In this document: piece after piece, positions 29,844-38,422 of the stretch | Layout of the letters: the number at the start of each line of letters is the position of its first letter | Numbering within the stretch: the stretch's first letter is position 1 | Origin: Martelella radicis | GTDB taxonomy: Bacteria; Pseudomonadota; Alphaproteobacteria; Rhizobiales; Rhizobiaceae | Direction of reading: 5' to 3' | DNA length: 64,000 nt | Assembly (NCBI RefSeq): GCF_014196625.1 | Contig: NZ_JACIDZ010000002.1 | Span: 1 to 64,000, forward strand | Program-made: the position numbers and the translations under genes | Notes under the pieces: generated by a model | What the model was told of the DNA's origin: nothing | The model's input: the letters and a program-made list of their open reading frames with translations, nothing else | Database searches by the model: none

Positions 29844-30194
29844 TCAGGCGCGTTTGCGGTTCGGCCCCTCGCGCATTTCCAGCGCCGCGGCGCGCTCGTA
29901 ATCGACTTCCATCTGGACCAGTTCGGCTTCTGCGACCGCCTGCTGCTGGCGCAGGTCTGCCACGGAAACGGCCAGATTGTCGGCTCGCTGGCGAGCGGAC
30001 TTCGCGAATGTGGAATAGGCGAAATGGGCGGGATCGGAAATCCCGGAACGCTTTTCTTCCGCCGCGATCTGCTGCATGAGTTCGTCCGACATGCGCGCGA
30101 ACTCATCCATCATCAGTTGCAGTTGCTGTAACTGCCGCTTCTTTTCCTTCACCTGAAACGCCTTCAGACGCAACAGACTGTTTCGTGCCTTCAT
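29844..30194 (-). CDS. fliJ: FliJ-like flagellar protein
   Basis: A 116-residue, almost wholly helical protein with coiled-coil heptads (LRLKAFQVKEKKRQLQQLQL, then residues 60-105 rich in Q, A and E). Size, coiled-coil form and position next to ctrA and sciP fit the short rhizobial FliJ, a soluble chaperone-escort of the flagellar export ATPase. The ATG at 30194 has GGGGAG 8 bp upstream. No other flagellar gene is in the window. The name rests on context as much as on sequence. Confidence 0.75.
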   Translation of the reverse strand: MKARNSLLRLKAFQVKEKKRQLQQLQLMMDEFARMSDELMQQIAAEEKRSGISDPAHFAYSTFAKSARQRADNLAVSVADLRQQQAVAEAELVQMEVDYERAAALEMREGPNRKRA

Positions 30195-30627
30195 ACGCAA
30201 AACTCCCCGGCTGACGAACGCATTGCCGAAAGGCGCCCCCCTTCATGATTTCTGATTCGTTCTCTAGTCCCTGGGAATTGATTAACGAATTCGAAATCCC
30301 GGTAACCTTTCATTTACAGTCATCAATGATCATAGGACGCATCACTTAAGGGTCGGTAAACCGAAAGCGGCAAAAAAACCAAAACTTGCGAGTCGAATGA
30401 GTCACTTAGGAAGTTTGGTTAATCTTTTTTATCGGACCTGATGACCGAAAAAACATAATGATTTCAATGATATTGAAATGTTCATTAATGAATTATGTCC
30501 GTATTGCCAAAATGAATCAGAATTTGTTAACCATTCAATGGCAGCTTCTAAATCAGGTCATCACTGAGTCCGTATCGCGTCGGGGCGACACCAGACCTTT
30601 CAATTGCGGCGGTTCAAGGGGAAAGAC
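30195..30627. promoter_or_regulatory. ctrA upstream region with five GANTC sites
   Basis: A 433-bp AT-richer region between fliJ and ctrA. GANTC, the CcrM methylation site, occurs at 30254, 30390, 30399, 30514 and 30566, well above chance. A TTAACCAT half-site, the shape CtrA recognises, lies at 30527-30534. In Caulobacter the ctrA promoter is controlled by GANTC methylation and CtrA itself, and the same logic probably applies here. Confidence 0.7.
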
Positions 30628-31329
30628 ATGCGGGTTCTTTTAATCGAAGACGACAGCGCCACGGCTCAGAGCATCGAGCTGATGCTGAAGAGCGAGAATT
30701 TCAACGTCTATACGACGGATCTCGGGGAAGAAGGCGTCGACCTCGGCAAGATCTACGACTACGACATCATCCTTCTCGATCTCAACCTTCCCGATATGTC
30801 GGGCTATGAAGTGCTGAAGGCGCTCAGGGTTTCGAAGATCGCCACGCCCATCCTCATTCTCTCCGGCATGTCCGGCACCGACGACAAGGTGCGCGGCTTC
30901 GGCTCCGGCGCGGATGATTATCTGACCAAGCCGTTCCACAAGGAAGAGCTGGTCGCGCGCATCCACGCCATTGTCCGCCGTTCCAAGGGCCACGCCCAGT
31001 CGATCATCACCACCGGCGATCTTTCGGTGAACGTCGATGCCAAGACCGTCGAGGTCGACGGCCAGCGCGTTCATCTGACGGGCAAGGAATACCAGATGCT
31101 CGAGCTTCTTTCGCTCCGGAAAGGCACGACGCTGACCAAGGAAATGTTCCTGAACCACCTTTACGGCGGCATGGACGAACCGGAGCTGAAGATCATCGAC
31201 GTGTTCATCTGCAAGCTCCGGAAGAAGCTCGCCAATGCCGCCGGCGGCACCAATTTCATCGAGACCGTCTGGGGACGCGGCTATGTGTTGCGCGATCCCG
31301 ACCAGCAGGAAATGCAGAAGCGGGCCTGA
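30628..31329 (+). CDS. ctrA: Cell-cycle master response regulator CtrA
   Basis: A 233-residue OmpR-type regulator that controls replication, division and flagellar genes in alphaproteobacteria. The receiver has the acidic pocket EDD (residues 7-9), phospho-acceptor D51 in [14 protein letters not shown] and Lys in YLTKPF. The winged helix contains [20 protein letters not shown] and [20 protein letters not shown]. The protein closely follows the CtrA consensus. It ends EMQKRA instead of the Ala-Ala tail used for ClpXP decay in Caulobacter. AGGGG precedes the ATG at 30628; an earlier frame start at 30604 would add eight residues. Confidence 0.97.
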   Translation: MRVLLIEDDSATAQSIELMLKSENFNVYTTDLGEEGVDLGKIYDYDIILLDLNLPDMSGYEVLKALRVSKIATPILILSGMSGTDDKVRGFGSGADDYLTKPFHKEELVARIHAIVRRSKGHAQSIITTGDLSVNVDAKTVEVDGQRVHLTGKEYQMLELLSLRKGTTLTKEMFLNHLYGGMDEPELKIIDVFICKLRKKLANAAGGTNFIETVWGRGYVLRDPDQQEMQKRA

Positions 31330-31358
31330 GCCGCCTGCCATTCACCTCTTTGAAAAAC

Positions 31359-31383
31359 GCGGCGCCCGGCGCCGCTTTTTTTT
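31359..31383 (+). terminator. Rho-independent terminator of ctrA
   Basis: GCGGCGC (31359-31365), loop CCG, GCGCCGC (31369-31375), then eight T (31376-31383). It stands between convergent ctrA and the outer-membrane-factor gene. Confidence 0.9.
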
Positions 31384-31399
31384 GTGCCCTGGTCGAGGC

Positions 31400-32842
31400 C
31401 TATTCGCTCGCGGCCTCCGCCACATCGTCCCGCCTTTCGTCCGGCGGCGCGCAGAGCAGCCTGAGATCGGCCTTCAGCCGCTCGATCTTGTAGCGGGCCG
31501 CGCTGACGGCGGCACGGGCCTTTTCCACGTCATTTGCCGCCGTGCAGCGCTCCAGCGGATCGGCGCTTTCCAGCAGCGTTTCGGCGCGGGCCAGCACGGA
31601 ACTGGCCGCAGCCAGCTCGCTTTCGGCCCCCGCAATCCCCAGCTTCAGCGAATCGAAATCGCTCATGAAGGCGCGCCGGTTGTCACGCGCCGTCAGGATC
31701 GTGTCGAGCAACGTCAGACGCGCGCCCTGGGCCATACGCAGCGCATCGCCCTCGTCGATGATCGGCAAGACGTAGGAGATCAGGAACTGAAGATTGAAGC
31801 CGCCGGTCTGGGTCATGAAGCTCGGGATCGACGTCGTCAGCCTTGTGAAGCGCGACTGGCGCGCAATCTCGAGCTGGGCGGCGGCGGCCTCGACAAGCAG
31901 GTCTTCCAGCCGCTTCTTGCCGGAACGGGCAAAACAGGCCTCGGCGTTCTCGCTGGTCGCCGGCGGGTAATCGGCAAGCGCCGCCGTCAGGGAACGGCCG
32001 GGGGCAACCTCGTAGCCCCCCTCGGCAAGTCCGGAAAGGCCGAGCAACTCGTCCCGCTTCGAGGCCAGCGAGCGGGAGACCGCCATCGCCTCCCGACGGG
32101 CGGCGTCGATCTCGTCCTTCAGGGTTTCGAACTCCATGGCGCTCGAATTCCCGAGCGCGACCTCCACCTCCAGATCATCCACCCGGCATTGCAGTCCCTC
32201 TCGCTTCAGCGCAACATTCTCGCGCTGAAAATCGAGCGCTGTGTAGTCGTTATAGGTGTCGAGCAGTTCGCGCGTGGCATTACGCTGGGCCACTTGGTAC
32301 TGCACCGGAATGAGGCGGCCGGCGACCTTCACGGTCTTGCGGTCCAGCCTCAGAAGGGCGCGCGAGATATCCCAGTTCACCCCGAGCACGATGTTGGAAA
32401 CGCTGTCGATCGCCTCGAAATCACCGTTGAACGTGGATATCTGGCGGGCCTCTGCGCTGACGCGCGGATAGCGGGCGGATTTGACCTTGTCGAGATCGAG
32501 CACGGCGCGGGCGCGGGCAATGCGCGCGCGCATGAAATCCTTGCCCCTGGCATTGGCGCTCGTCAGAAGTTCGGAGGGCCCGAGCGCCTTGCCGTCATCG
32601 GGCGGGTCGGGCGGCGGGGCGTCGAGCTCCGCCTCCATCACATCGATCCGCTGCACCGTTTCCTTCAGCTGGCTCGAGGCGCAGCCGGAAAGGGCAGCGA
32701 CCCCCAGCAGGGCGACGCCGGCAAGAGCGGTTCGGCGACGGAAAGGCGTGCTCGCACACTTCCGTCTCGAAAGGGTCTTTGCGCGCTCAATCAAGGACGA
32801 AATCACCCGGATTGAGCCCCGAAAGCACGCGGATATAGTCAT
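31400..32842 (-). CDS. TolC-like outer-membrane factor lipoprotein
   Basis: A protein of about 480 residues. A basic stretch and hydrophobic signal ALAGVALLGVAAL end in the lipobox LSGC, so it should be lipid-anchored. The rest is mostly long amphipathic helices with a repeated half (about residues 150-310 and 330-460), as in outer-membrane efflux proteins. The start is uncertain: ATG 32842 (used here), GTG 32806 or TTG 32794, all inside the end of the HlyD gene, which points to translational coupling. It would form the exit channel for the HlyD-like partner. No pump gene is nearby. Confidence 0.75.
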   Translation of the reverse strand: MTISACFRGSIRVISSLIERAKTLSRRKCASTPFRRRTALAGVALLGVAALSGCASSQLKETVQRIDVMEAELDAPPPDPPDDGKALGPSELLTSANARGKDFMRARIARARAVLDLDKVKSARYPRVSAEARQISTFNGDFEAIDSVSNIVLGVNWDISRALLRLDRKTVKVAGRLIPVQYQVAQRNATRELLDTYNDYTALDFQRENVALKREGLQCRVDDLEVEVALGNSSAMEFETLKDEIDAARREAMAVSRSLASKRDELLGLSGLAEGGYEVAPGRSLTAALADYPPATSENAEACFARSGKKRLEDLLVEAAAAQLEIARQSRFTRLTTSIPSFMTQTGGFNLQFLISYVLPIIDEGDALRMAQGARLTLLDTILTARDNRRAFMSDFDSLKLGIAGAESELAAASSVLARAETLLESADPLERCTAANDVEKARAAVSAARYKIERLKADLRLLCAPPDERRDDVAEAASE

Positions 32843-33995
32843 CGGAGATATCGCCAAGCTCGACCCTGATCAGTTCCGGTTCCTCCCCTTCATCCTTGCG
32901 CACGAAGGTCTGGTCGTCCTTGATCACCACTGCGGAGACCGGCACTGCGGGCTCCTCACGCACGCTCGGTTTGGTAAAGCGGCAGGTTGCCGACTGGTTC
33001 AAAAGCGCGGGCCCGGCCGGATCGCGAAAGGCGACCTCCACCTCGGTCGAAAGCGCGCCCCGGGCCCGCTCCGCCGGATTTTCCAGCGGACGAAAGGCGG
33101 ATATTTCGGCGGAACGCGGCTTGCCGTCGACCTCCGGGGTGACGGTGACATCGGCATTGCGCACCAGACGCATCTCGGCATCGTTGAACTGAAGCCGCGC
33201 GCCGAGCTGCCCGGGATCGACCAGGAGCGCGAGCCGGTCGCCTTCATCGACCGTCAGCTTGCCGTCCGCGGCCGTCGTGGTTTCGACGTCGACCAACCGG
33301 CCTGCGCCCTGCGCCCGAACGACGGCCTTGTCGAGCTTGGCCTCCACCTCGGCGAGCGCATTCTCGCGTTTCCTGACATCATGAGTCAGGCGAATGACCT
33401 CAAGGCCAGATTCCTGGCGCGCAAGCGCGTTCTCTCGCCGCTCCCGCTCAAGCGCGGCATCGGCCTCGTCCAGCTTGCGCTGGGCTTCCTGGTAGCGGCC
33501 GAGCGCGAGCCGGCCCTGGCCGTAAAGCCGCTTCATCTCGGCAAACTGGGCAGCAAGATAGTCGCGCGTCGCCGCCTTTTCTGCTTCGTCGAGACTCTGG
33601 ATGGCGCGGGTGTTTTCCTGATAGGCGCCCGTCCGGTAATCGAGCCGCGCCTTCACATAATCCAGATCGAGCCGGGTTTCCTCGGCCCGTCGCTCCAGCG
33701 CGTCCGTATCGTAACGCGCGATCACATCGCCCGCCTTCACGGATCGCCCGTCGGCGACATCAAGCGTCAGACGCCCGGAAACCGGCGCGACCACCGCCAT
33801 CGGTCGGCCGTAACCGATTTTGCAGCTGCGAAGGATTTCCTCCGGAAAGGGCCGCAACTCCACCGGCACGCGTCGGGCCTTTCGGGCCGGATCGGCAACG
33901 GCGATCTCAAAGGTCTGGTCTGCAAGGGCAAGGCCCGGCAGGACGACGAAAAGCGCGCCCGCTGACATTTTCAGCGAAGCTTTGGCAAAAGACAC
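32787..33995 (-). CDS. Periplasmic adaptor (HlyD/RND-type membrane fusion protein)
   Basis: A 402-residue secreted adaptor. The signal peptide (residues 1-25, ending GLALA) is followed by the lipoyl half MAVVAPVSGRLTLDVADGRS, a long coiled-coil hairpin (about 95-215), the second half KAVVRAQGAGRLVDVETTTA and beta-barrel domains. A cleavable signal instead of a membrane anchor makes it more like RND or MacA adaptors than EmrA. The start is a GTG at 33995 with GGGAG upstream. It overlaps the outer-membrane-factor gene, and both lie downstream of chpT on the same strand. Confidence 0.82.
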   Translation of the reverse strand: MSFAKASLKMSAGALFVVLPGLALADQTFEIAVADPARKARRVPVELRPFPEEILRSCKIGYGRPMAVVAPVSGRLTLDVADGRSVKAGDVIARYDTDALERRAEETRLDLDYVKARLDYRTGAYQENTRAIQSLDEAEKAATRDYLAAQFAEMKRLYGQGRLALGRYQEAQRKLDEADAALERERRENALARQESGLEVIRLTHDVRKRENALAEVEAKLDKAVVRAQGAGRLVDVETTTAADGKLTVDEGDRLALLVDPGQLGARLQFNDAEMRLVRNADVTVTPEVDGKPRSAEISAFRPLENPAERARGALSTEVEVAFRDPAGPALLNQSATCRFTKPSVREEPAVPVSAVVIKDDQTFVRKDEGEEPELIRVELGDISDDYIRVLSGLNPGDFVLD

Positions 33996-34047
33996 GGCAG
34001 GACTCCCTCAGAAACTGACGGGAATTGGATGATCTCGATTTTCTGCT

Positions 34048-34082
34048 GAAACGCCGAAGCGACGATTTTGTTTCGGCGTTTC
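34048..34082 (-). other. Long perfect hairpin between chpT and the HlyD-like gene
   Basis: GAAACGCCGAA (34048-34058) and TTCGGCGTTTC (34072-34082) form a perfect 11-bp stem with a 13-nt loop. No clean T run follows on either strand, so it is not a classical terminator. It could limit transcription from chpT into the HlyD/OMF pair or be a protein site. Confidence 0.55.
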
Positions 34083-34165
34083 CTCGTCCTCACCACAATG
34101 AAGGCAAAGCGTGACGAAAATTGGATCACCTGCTGCGATGCGGAAGATTGGCAGGTTCGCGGAGA

Positions 34166-34807
34166 TCAAACCGCCGGCTTGGCTTCGAATACGACCTCGC
34201 CGTCATTGACGACGAACTCGACCGCCATGCCGGATTCCTCAGCAAGAAGCGCCGTGTAATAGGGCTGCACGTTGTGCGAGGTGATTGGGTCTTCCATCAC
34301 CCCGCCATAGATGCGGGCGAAGTCGGTCGGCATCTGCACGTAAGGGCCGCGAGCGCGGATGATGAAGGCGAAGATGTCGCCGGCAGAATCAAGCCCGACA
34401 TCGATCGTGCCGCCGCGCGGAATGGTCGACTGCGCGACGAGAAAGAGGTTCAGCAGCAGTTTCACCCGGTCCTTGGGCGCATTGAGGCGCGGGCCGGTCC
34501 AGTTCAGCGTCACCCGCTTTCCGAGCCCGATCAGGTCGCGCGCCGCCGTTTCGGCCTCGCCGGTATCGAGCGGGGATTGCAGCGTGCCCGATGCGCCGAA
34601 GGCGATCCGGGCGAATTTCAGGTGCACGGTGGCGCTCAGCGTGCTCTGTCGGATGAGGTGCAGCGCTTCCTCGTCCATGCCGCCCTCATCGAGAAGTTCC
34701 AGGCCATTTCCGGCAGCACCGATCGGATTGACCACGTCATGGCAGATGCGGCTTGCCAGAAGCGCCGCCAGATCGGCACCGCTCAGCGTCAGATTGGGAT
34801 TTTTCAT
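34166..34807 (-). CDS. chpT: Histidine phosphotransferase ChpT
   Basis: A 213-residue pseudo-kinase that passes phosphate from the CckA kinase to CtrA. Helix one carries the acceptor H23 in ASRICHDVVNPIGAAGN, followed by a degenerate HATPase-like domain (RVKLLLNLFLVAQSTIPRGG) lacking ATP-binding glycine boxes, as expected for ChpT. The ATG at 34807 has GGAAG 9 bp upstream; the frame remains open to 35356 but crosses the divergent promoter region and the DUF1134 gene. CtrA and SciP are encoded 3-5 kb away, so three parts of one phosphorelay are close together. Confidence 0.93.
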   Translation of the reverse strand: MKNPNLTLSGADLAALLASRICHDVVNPIGAAGNGLELLDEGGMDEEALHLIRQSTLSATVHLKFARIAFGASGTLQSPLDTGEAETAARDLIGLGKRVTLNWTGPRLNAPKDRVKLLLNLFLVAQSTIPRGGTIDVGLDSAGDIFAFIIRARGPYVQMPTDFARIYGGVMEDPITSHNVQPYYTALLAEESGMAVEFVVNDGEVVFEAKPAV

Positions 34808-35011
34808 CGGTTCAGACTTCCTTCCGATTGGACCGCGCCAGGCCATCTGCCCCTGAATGAGGCATTCAGGGAAAATCGCCACATTTGGTAAATCCATTGT
34901 TAAGAGGTCTCCCCCTAAAATGGCGGCGGGCTCCACGCTTGCCATATTCACAGAAAAAGGCAATGGCAGAGCGCCCAGGTCATGCCAGAAAGCAACAGGA
35001 ATGGAACCGCC

Positions 35012-35632
35012 ATGCTTGCCAGAACAGTTCTGAGGCCCGTCTTGGTCCTCTTGCCCGCCCTGCTCTTGCTGACGGGAATTTGGACCCTGCAGGCGCATGC
35101 CCAGACCCAGCCGCAGCAGCCTCCGGCCGTCGTCCAGCCGCAGCAGAATGGCGGCTTCACCGCCGACGAGGTGCTTGATGCCGGCAATAATTTCTTCGGT
35201 TCGGCCAGTTCCGGCCTTGCCACGGCGCTGCAGAATGCTTTTTCCAAATACGGCCTGCCGAACGGCTATATTCTCGGCTCGGAAGGCTCCGGCGCCTTCA
35301 TTGCCGGCCTCACCTATGGCGAGGGCCAGCTCAACACCAAGAATGCAGGCATGCACAAGGTCTTCTGGCAGGGCCCCTCGCTCGGCATCGATTATGGCGG
35401 CGACGGCTCGCGGGTGATGATGCTGGTCTATAACCTGCCTTCGATCCCCGATCTTTACCGCCGCTATGGCGGCGTCTCGGGCTCGGCCTATGTGATTGCC
35501 GGCTTCTCCATGCAGGTCTATACCAACCGCAACATCGTGATCGTGCCCGTGCGCTCCGGCGTCGGCGCCCGTCTCGGCGTCAATGTCGGCTATCTGAAAC
35601 TGACCCAGAAGCCCACCTGGAACCCTTTCTGA
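35012..35632 (+). CDS. DUF1134 family exported protein
   Basis: A 206-residue secreted protein. A clear signal peptide (residues 1-30, ending LQAHAQ) and a Gln/Pro-rich linker precede a compact domain beginning FTADEVLDAGNNFFGSASSG and containing SGAFIAGLTYGEG, FWQGPSLGIDYGGDGSRVM and VPVRSGVGARLGVNVGYLK. DUF1134 is widespread in alphaproteobacteria; some members are annotated EipA-like envelope proteins. AGGA precedes the ATG at 35012. It is divergent from chpT and followed 13 bp later by a small gene. Confidence 0.88.
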   Translation: MLARTVLRPVLVLLPALLLLTGIWTLQAHAQTQPQQPPAVVQPQQNGGFTADEVLDAGNNFFGSASSGLATALQNAFSKYGLPNGYILGSEGSGAFIAGLTYGEGQLNTKNAGMHKVFWQGPSLGIDYGGDGSRVMMLVYNLPSIPDLYRRYGGVSGSAYVIAGFSMQVYTNRNIVIVPVRSGVGARLGVNVGYLKLTQKPTWNPF

Positions 35633-35645
35633 GCGGAGATGCGGC

Positions 35646-35918
35646 TTGGCGGTCGAGCCCGAAACACGAAAGCGCGAAATCGAGGCGCGCTACGCCGCGC
35701 TTTGCGCGCGGGTGGAAGCGGCCGCCGGCGCGCCGCATGAGGACGCGGCGCTGAGGGAAGCCTTTGCCGAACTCGCGGCGATGATGATTGCCTATGCCCA
35801 TGATACCGGCGCCCAGAAGGCCATCCTGGAAGCCCTTTCGCGCGACGACCAGGGCACCGGCAACGACCGGCTGAGCCTTGCCGCCCGGGCGCTGCAACTG
35901 ATTGAAAAGGACGGCTGA
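35646..35918 (+). CDS. Small hypothetical protein
   Basis: A 90-residue, helical, Ala-rich acidic protein with no membrane segment (core LREAFAELAAMMIAYAHDTG). I do not recognise a family. The start is a TTG at 35646 with GGAG 7 bp upstream, 13 bp after the DUF1134 gene, so the two are probably co-transcribed. It converges on the RNA methyltransferase gene. Codon bias matches its neighbours, which supports it being real. Confidence 0.65.
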   Translation: MAVEPETRKREIEARYAALCARVEAAAGAPHEDAALREAFAELAAMMIAYAHDTGAQKAILEALSRDDQGTGNDRLSLAARALQLIEKDG

Positions 35919-35924
35919 CGCCGA

Positions 35925-36752
35925 TCAGCCGATGCGGCCGGTCGAAAGCGCGAGCTGATAGAGCGCGATACCGGCGGCGGTCGCGACATTGAGACTGTCG
36001 AGGCCCGGCGATTGCGGGATGCGCACCGGCCGGAACGCTTCAAGGATCGGCGCCGGCAGCCCCTCACCCTCCGTACCCAGCACGAGCGCCGTGCGCTTTG
36101 CCGGCGGCAGCGCGTTAAGCGCCGTGCCGCCGGATGGTGAAAGCGTAACCACCTGGAAACCGGCCGCACCCAGCGCAGTCAGAAGTTCTTCGGCGCTGCC
36201 GCCGCGGCTCCAGGGCATTTTCAGAACCGAACCGACCGAGACCCTAAGCGCCTTTCTGTAGAGCGGATCGCAGGAGGTCGCGTCAAGCAACACGGCATCG
36301 GCGGCGAAGGCCGTGGCGTTGCGGAAGAGCGCGCCGGCATTGTCATGATTGGAAAGGCCGATGGCGACGGCGACAAGCGCGGTTTCGCCAAGCCCCGCGA
36401 TCAGCTGCGAAGCGGCCGGACTTTCCGCCACGCGCCCGAGCGCCAGCACGCCGCGATGCATGTCGAAACCGGCGATCGCGTTCATCACAGCCGCCTCGCA
36501 GACATAGACCGGAACATCCTCGGGAAAGGCCGACAACACATCGGCAATGCCTGCGAGCCGGTTTTCCAGCACCAGAATGCGATCGGCAACGAAACGATCC
36601 TTGGCATGCGCTTCGGCCAGCACCCGCAGAACCACCGTGCCCTCGGCGATGAATAACCCGCGGCGGCCGACCAGATCCTTCTCCCTTATGGCGCGGAAGG
36701 GCGCGATGCGCGCATCTTCGGCATCCCGGATCGTGATCGGGCTTGCCGCCAT
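35925..36752 (-). CDS. TrmH/SpoU family RNA methyltransferase
   Basis: A 275-residue SPOUT enzyme that 2'-O-methylates rRNA or tRNA with S-adenosylmethionine. The three family motifs are visible: SNHDNAGALFRNATAF (motif 1), LVLGTEGEGLP (motif 2) and PGLDSLNVATAAGIALYQL (motif 3), the last two forming the trefoil knot. An N-terminal RNA-binding domain (about 1-100) resembles RlmB/TsnR types. The target site is unknown. Its start overlaps the stop of the upstream gene (TGATG). Confidence 0.92.
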   Translation of the reverse strand: MAASPITIRDAEDARIAPFRAIREKDLVGRRGLFIAEGTVVLRVLAEAHAKDRFVADRILVLENRLAGIADVLSAFPEDVPVYVCEAAVMNAIAGFDMHRGVLALGRVAESPAASQLIAGLGETALVAVAIGLSNHDNAGALFRNATAFAADAVLLDATSCDPLYRKALRVSVGSVLKMPWSRGGSAEELLTALGAAGFQVVTLSPSGGTALNALPPAKRTALVLGTEGEGLPAPILEAFRPVRIPQSPGLDSLNVATAAGIALYQLALSTGRIG

Positions 36753-37144
36753 CAGTCGAAACGGATCTCGACATCGGCGGCCATGCGGCCGGAATTGAGA
36801 TCGAAAAGATAGAAGGTCTGCTCGCCGTTTTCCTTCTGGCCGTAGATCAGCGCCTGGCCGTTGCCATAGCTGATGTCGGCGATCGTAAAGCCGCGCGGCA
36901 GCGTCGCGGTCAGCGCCCGCGGCGCATCCGCCGGCACGATCGCGCCCGACGATGCCGATGCGGTCTGCTCCTCCGGGGCCTCTCCGAAGACCTTGTAAAG
37001 CACGGCGCCGAAAACGGCCATCAACGAGACGATCATGATCAGCGCGGAGATGATCTGCAGCCGCAGCATGCGCCGGCGCACCAGTTCAACGGCCGGATCA
37101 AGCGGCTGTTCTTCTTCCTGGTCTTCGTTACGATGTTGCGACAT
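36752..37144 (-). CDS. Single-pass membrane protein of unknown function
   Basis: A 130-residue protein. An acidic N-terminal tail (EDQEEEQPLDPAVELVRRRM) leads into one membrane helix (about residues 27-48, LQIISALIMIVSLMAVFGAV) and a periplasmic beta-rich domain (ISYGNGQALIYGQKENGEQT). It may belong to DUF6476, but I am not sure. GGAG lies 9 bp before the ATG at 37144. Coupled to the RNA methyltransferase gene by a TGATG overlap, and divergent from the pseudouridine synthase. Confidence 0.72.
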   Translation of the reverse strand: MSQHRNEDQEEEQPLDPAVELVRRRMLRLQIISALIMIVSLMAVFGAVLYKVFGEAPEEQTASASSGAIVPADAPRALTATLPRGFTIADISYGNGQALIYGQKENGEQTFYLFDLNSGRMAADVEIRFD

Positions 37145-37216
37145 TGTCCATTGCTCCGCGGGATTGTTTGGCATAAAAGCGCCACTCTCGCACCTGTGCT
37201 TTCAAAAAACATCCAG

Positions 37217-38239
37217 ATGACAGACGACCCCTTTAAACAAACCGAGGCCAATAGAAAAGTCCTTCTCGTTCCCGACGGCACGAAAGAACGCCTCGATGCC
37301 TTTGTCGCCCGGCAGATGGGCGACGGCGTGTCGCGCACGCGCATCAAGGCGCTGATCGGCAAGGGGGCCGTCACCATCGACGGAGAACCGGCAACCGAGC
37401 CAAGCCGCAAGGTGACGCCCGGAACGAAGATCACCGTCATCGTGCCGGAAGCCGAAGAGGCCGAGCCGGAAGGCGAGGACATTCCGCTCGACATCCTCTT
37501 CGAGGACGACGACATCATCGTCATCAACAAGCAGGCCGGCCTCGTCGTCCATCCGGGCGCCGGCAACTGGACTGGAACCTTGGTCAACGCGCTGATCTTT
37601 CATTGCGGCGACACGCTGTCCGGCATTGGCGGGGTCAAGCGGCCGGGCATCGTCCACCGGCTCGACAAGGATACGACCGGCGTGATGATCGTGGCCAAGA
37701 ACGACGCCGCCCACCAGGCGCTCGCCGCGCAATTTGCCGATCACGGCCGCACCGGGCCGCTCCAGCGCGCCTATAAGGCCTTGATTTGGGGGCGGCCGCG
37801 CAGCCTGCACGGTACGATCGACGCGCCGCTCGGCCGGGCCTCCGACCGCATCCGCCGCGCGGTCAAATCGGCAGACAGCGCGGATGCCGATTTCGCCATT
37901 ACCCATTACAATGTCGAGCGGCGCTTTGGCGAAAAGCCGGACGGCACGGCGCTTGCCAGCCTCGTTGAATGCCGGCTTGAAACAGGGCGAACGCACCAGA
38001 TCCGCGTCCATATGGCCCATATCGGCCATCCGCTGATCGGCGATAATCTTTACGGTTCCGGCTTCAAGACCAAGGCCAATCTTCTCGAGGAACCAGCACA
38101 GTCGCTGGTGCGCGGCTTCTCCCGTCAGGCGCTGCACGCAGCACTTCTGGTGATCGAGCACCCGAAAACGGGAGAGGCGATGCGCTTCGAGGCTCCCATC
38201 CCCGAAGACATGGAAACGCTCTGCGAGGCTTTCGGCTGA
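37217..38239 (+). CDS. RluA family pseudouridine synthase
   Basis: A 340-residue enzyme that isomerises uridine to pseudouridine in RNA. An S4 RNA-binding domain (about 20-85: VSRTRIKALIGKGAVTIDGE) precedes the catalytic domain with the Asp loop PGIVHRLDKDTTGVMIVAKN and the C-terminal RLETGRTHQIRVHMAHIGHP. The order and length match RluD/RluC. The ATG at 37217 has only a poor ribosome site. The frame is open further upstream, but that part overlaps the divergent membrane-protein gene. Confidence 0.92.
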   Translation: MTDDPFKQTEANRKVLLVPDGTKERLDAFVARQMGDGVSRTRIKALIGKGAVTIDGEPATEPSRKVTPGTKITVIVPEAEEAEPEGEDIPLDILFEDDDIIVINKQAGLVVHPGAGNWTGTLVNALIFHCGDTLSGIGGVKRPGIVHRLDKDTTGVMIVAKNDAAHQALAAQFADHGRTGPLQRAYKALIWGRPRSLHGTIDAPLGRASDRIRRAVKSADSADADFAITHYNVERRFGEKPDGTALASLVECRLETGRTHQIRVHMAHIGHPLIGDNLYGSGFKTKANLLEEPAQSLVRGFSRQALHAALLVIEHPKTGEAMRFEAPIPEDMETLCEAFG

Positions 38240-38287
38240 ATTCGATCGGGAACATTCCAGTGAATGGAGTGTTTACCATTCGAATAC

Positions 38288-38311
38288 CTTGAAACACGAG
38301 ATTGCCATAAT
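38288..38311 (+). promoter_or_regulatory. Candidate RpoH-dependent promoter of rpoH
   Basis: CTTGAAA (38288-38294), an 11-bp spacer, then CATAAT (38306-38311) resembles the alphaproteobacterial sigma-32 consensus (CTTG near -35, C-AT-T near -10). It would start transcription near 38318, giving a leader of about 105 nt. Autoregulation by RpoH is known in Caulobacter; here it is inferred. Confidence 0.5.
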
Positions 38312-38339
38312 TAAATCCCGGTTTCCCTTCATGACATCA

Positions 38340-38377
38340 TTGTCCGGTTTGCGGGGTGAAAGCCCCGGACAAACCGG
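38340..38377 (+). promoter_or_regulatory. Two alternative hairpins in the rpoH leader
   Basis: CCGGTTTG (38344-38351) pairs with CAAACCGG (38370-38377), with inner GGGG/CCCC and loop TGAAAG. The same sequence can instead pair TTGTCCGG (38340-38347) with CCGGACAA (38365-38372). The two folds exclude each other. The element ends about 45 nt before the GTG start. It could be a thermosensing or regulatory leader, or a protein site in DNA. Confidence 0.55.
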
Positions 38378-38422
38378 CATGTCTCTTCCAGGAAGGGGTC
38401 AGTTACCTAAGGGGGTAGAGCA

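Noticed and set aside
34808-35356. N-terminal extension of chpT to 396 codons
   Set aside because: The extra part runs across the divergent promoter region and antisense to the DUF1134 gene; ATG 34807 has a ribosome site and matches the ChpT start.
36743-37216. N-terminal extension of the pseudouridine synthase
   Set aside because: It is antisense to the small membrane-protein gene and adds no S4 sequence; ATG 37217 fits the family.
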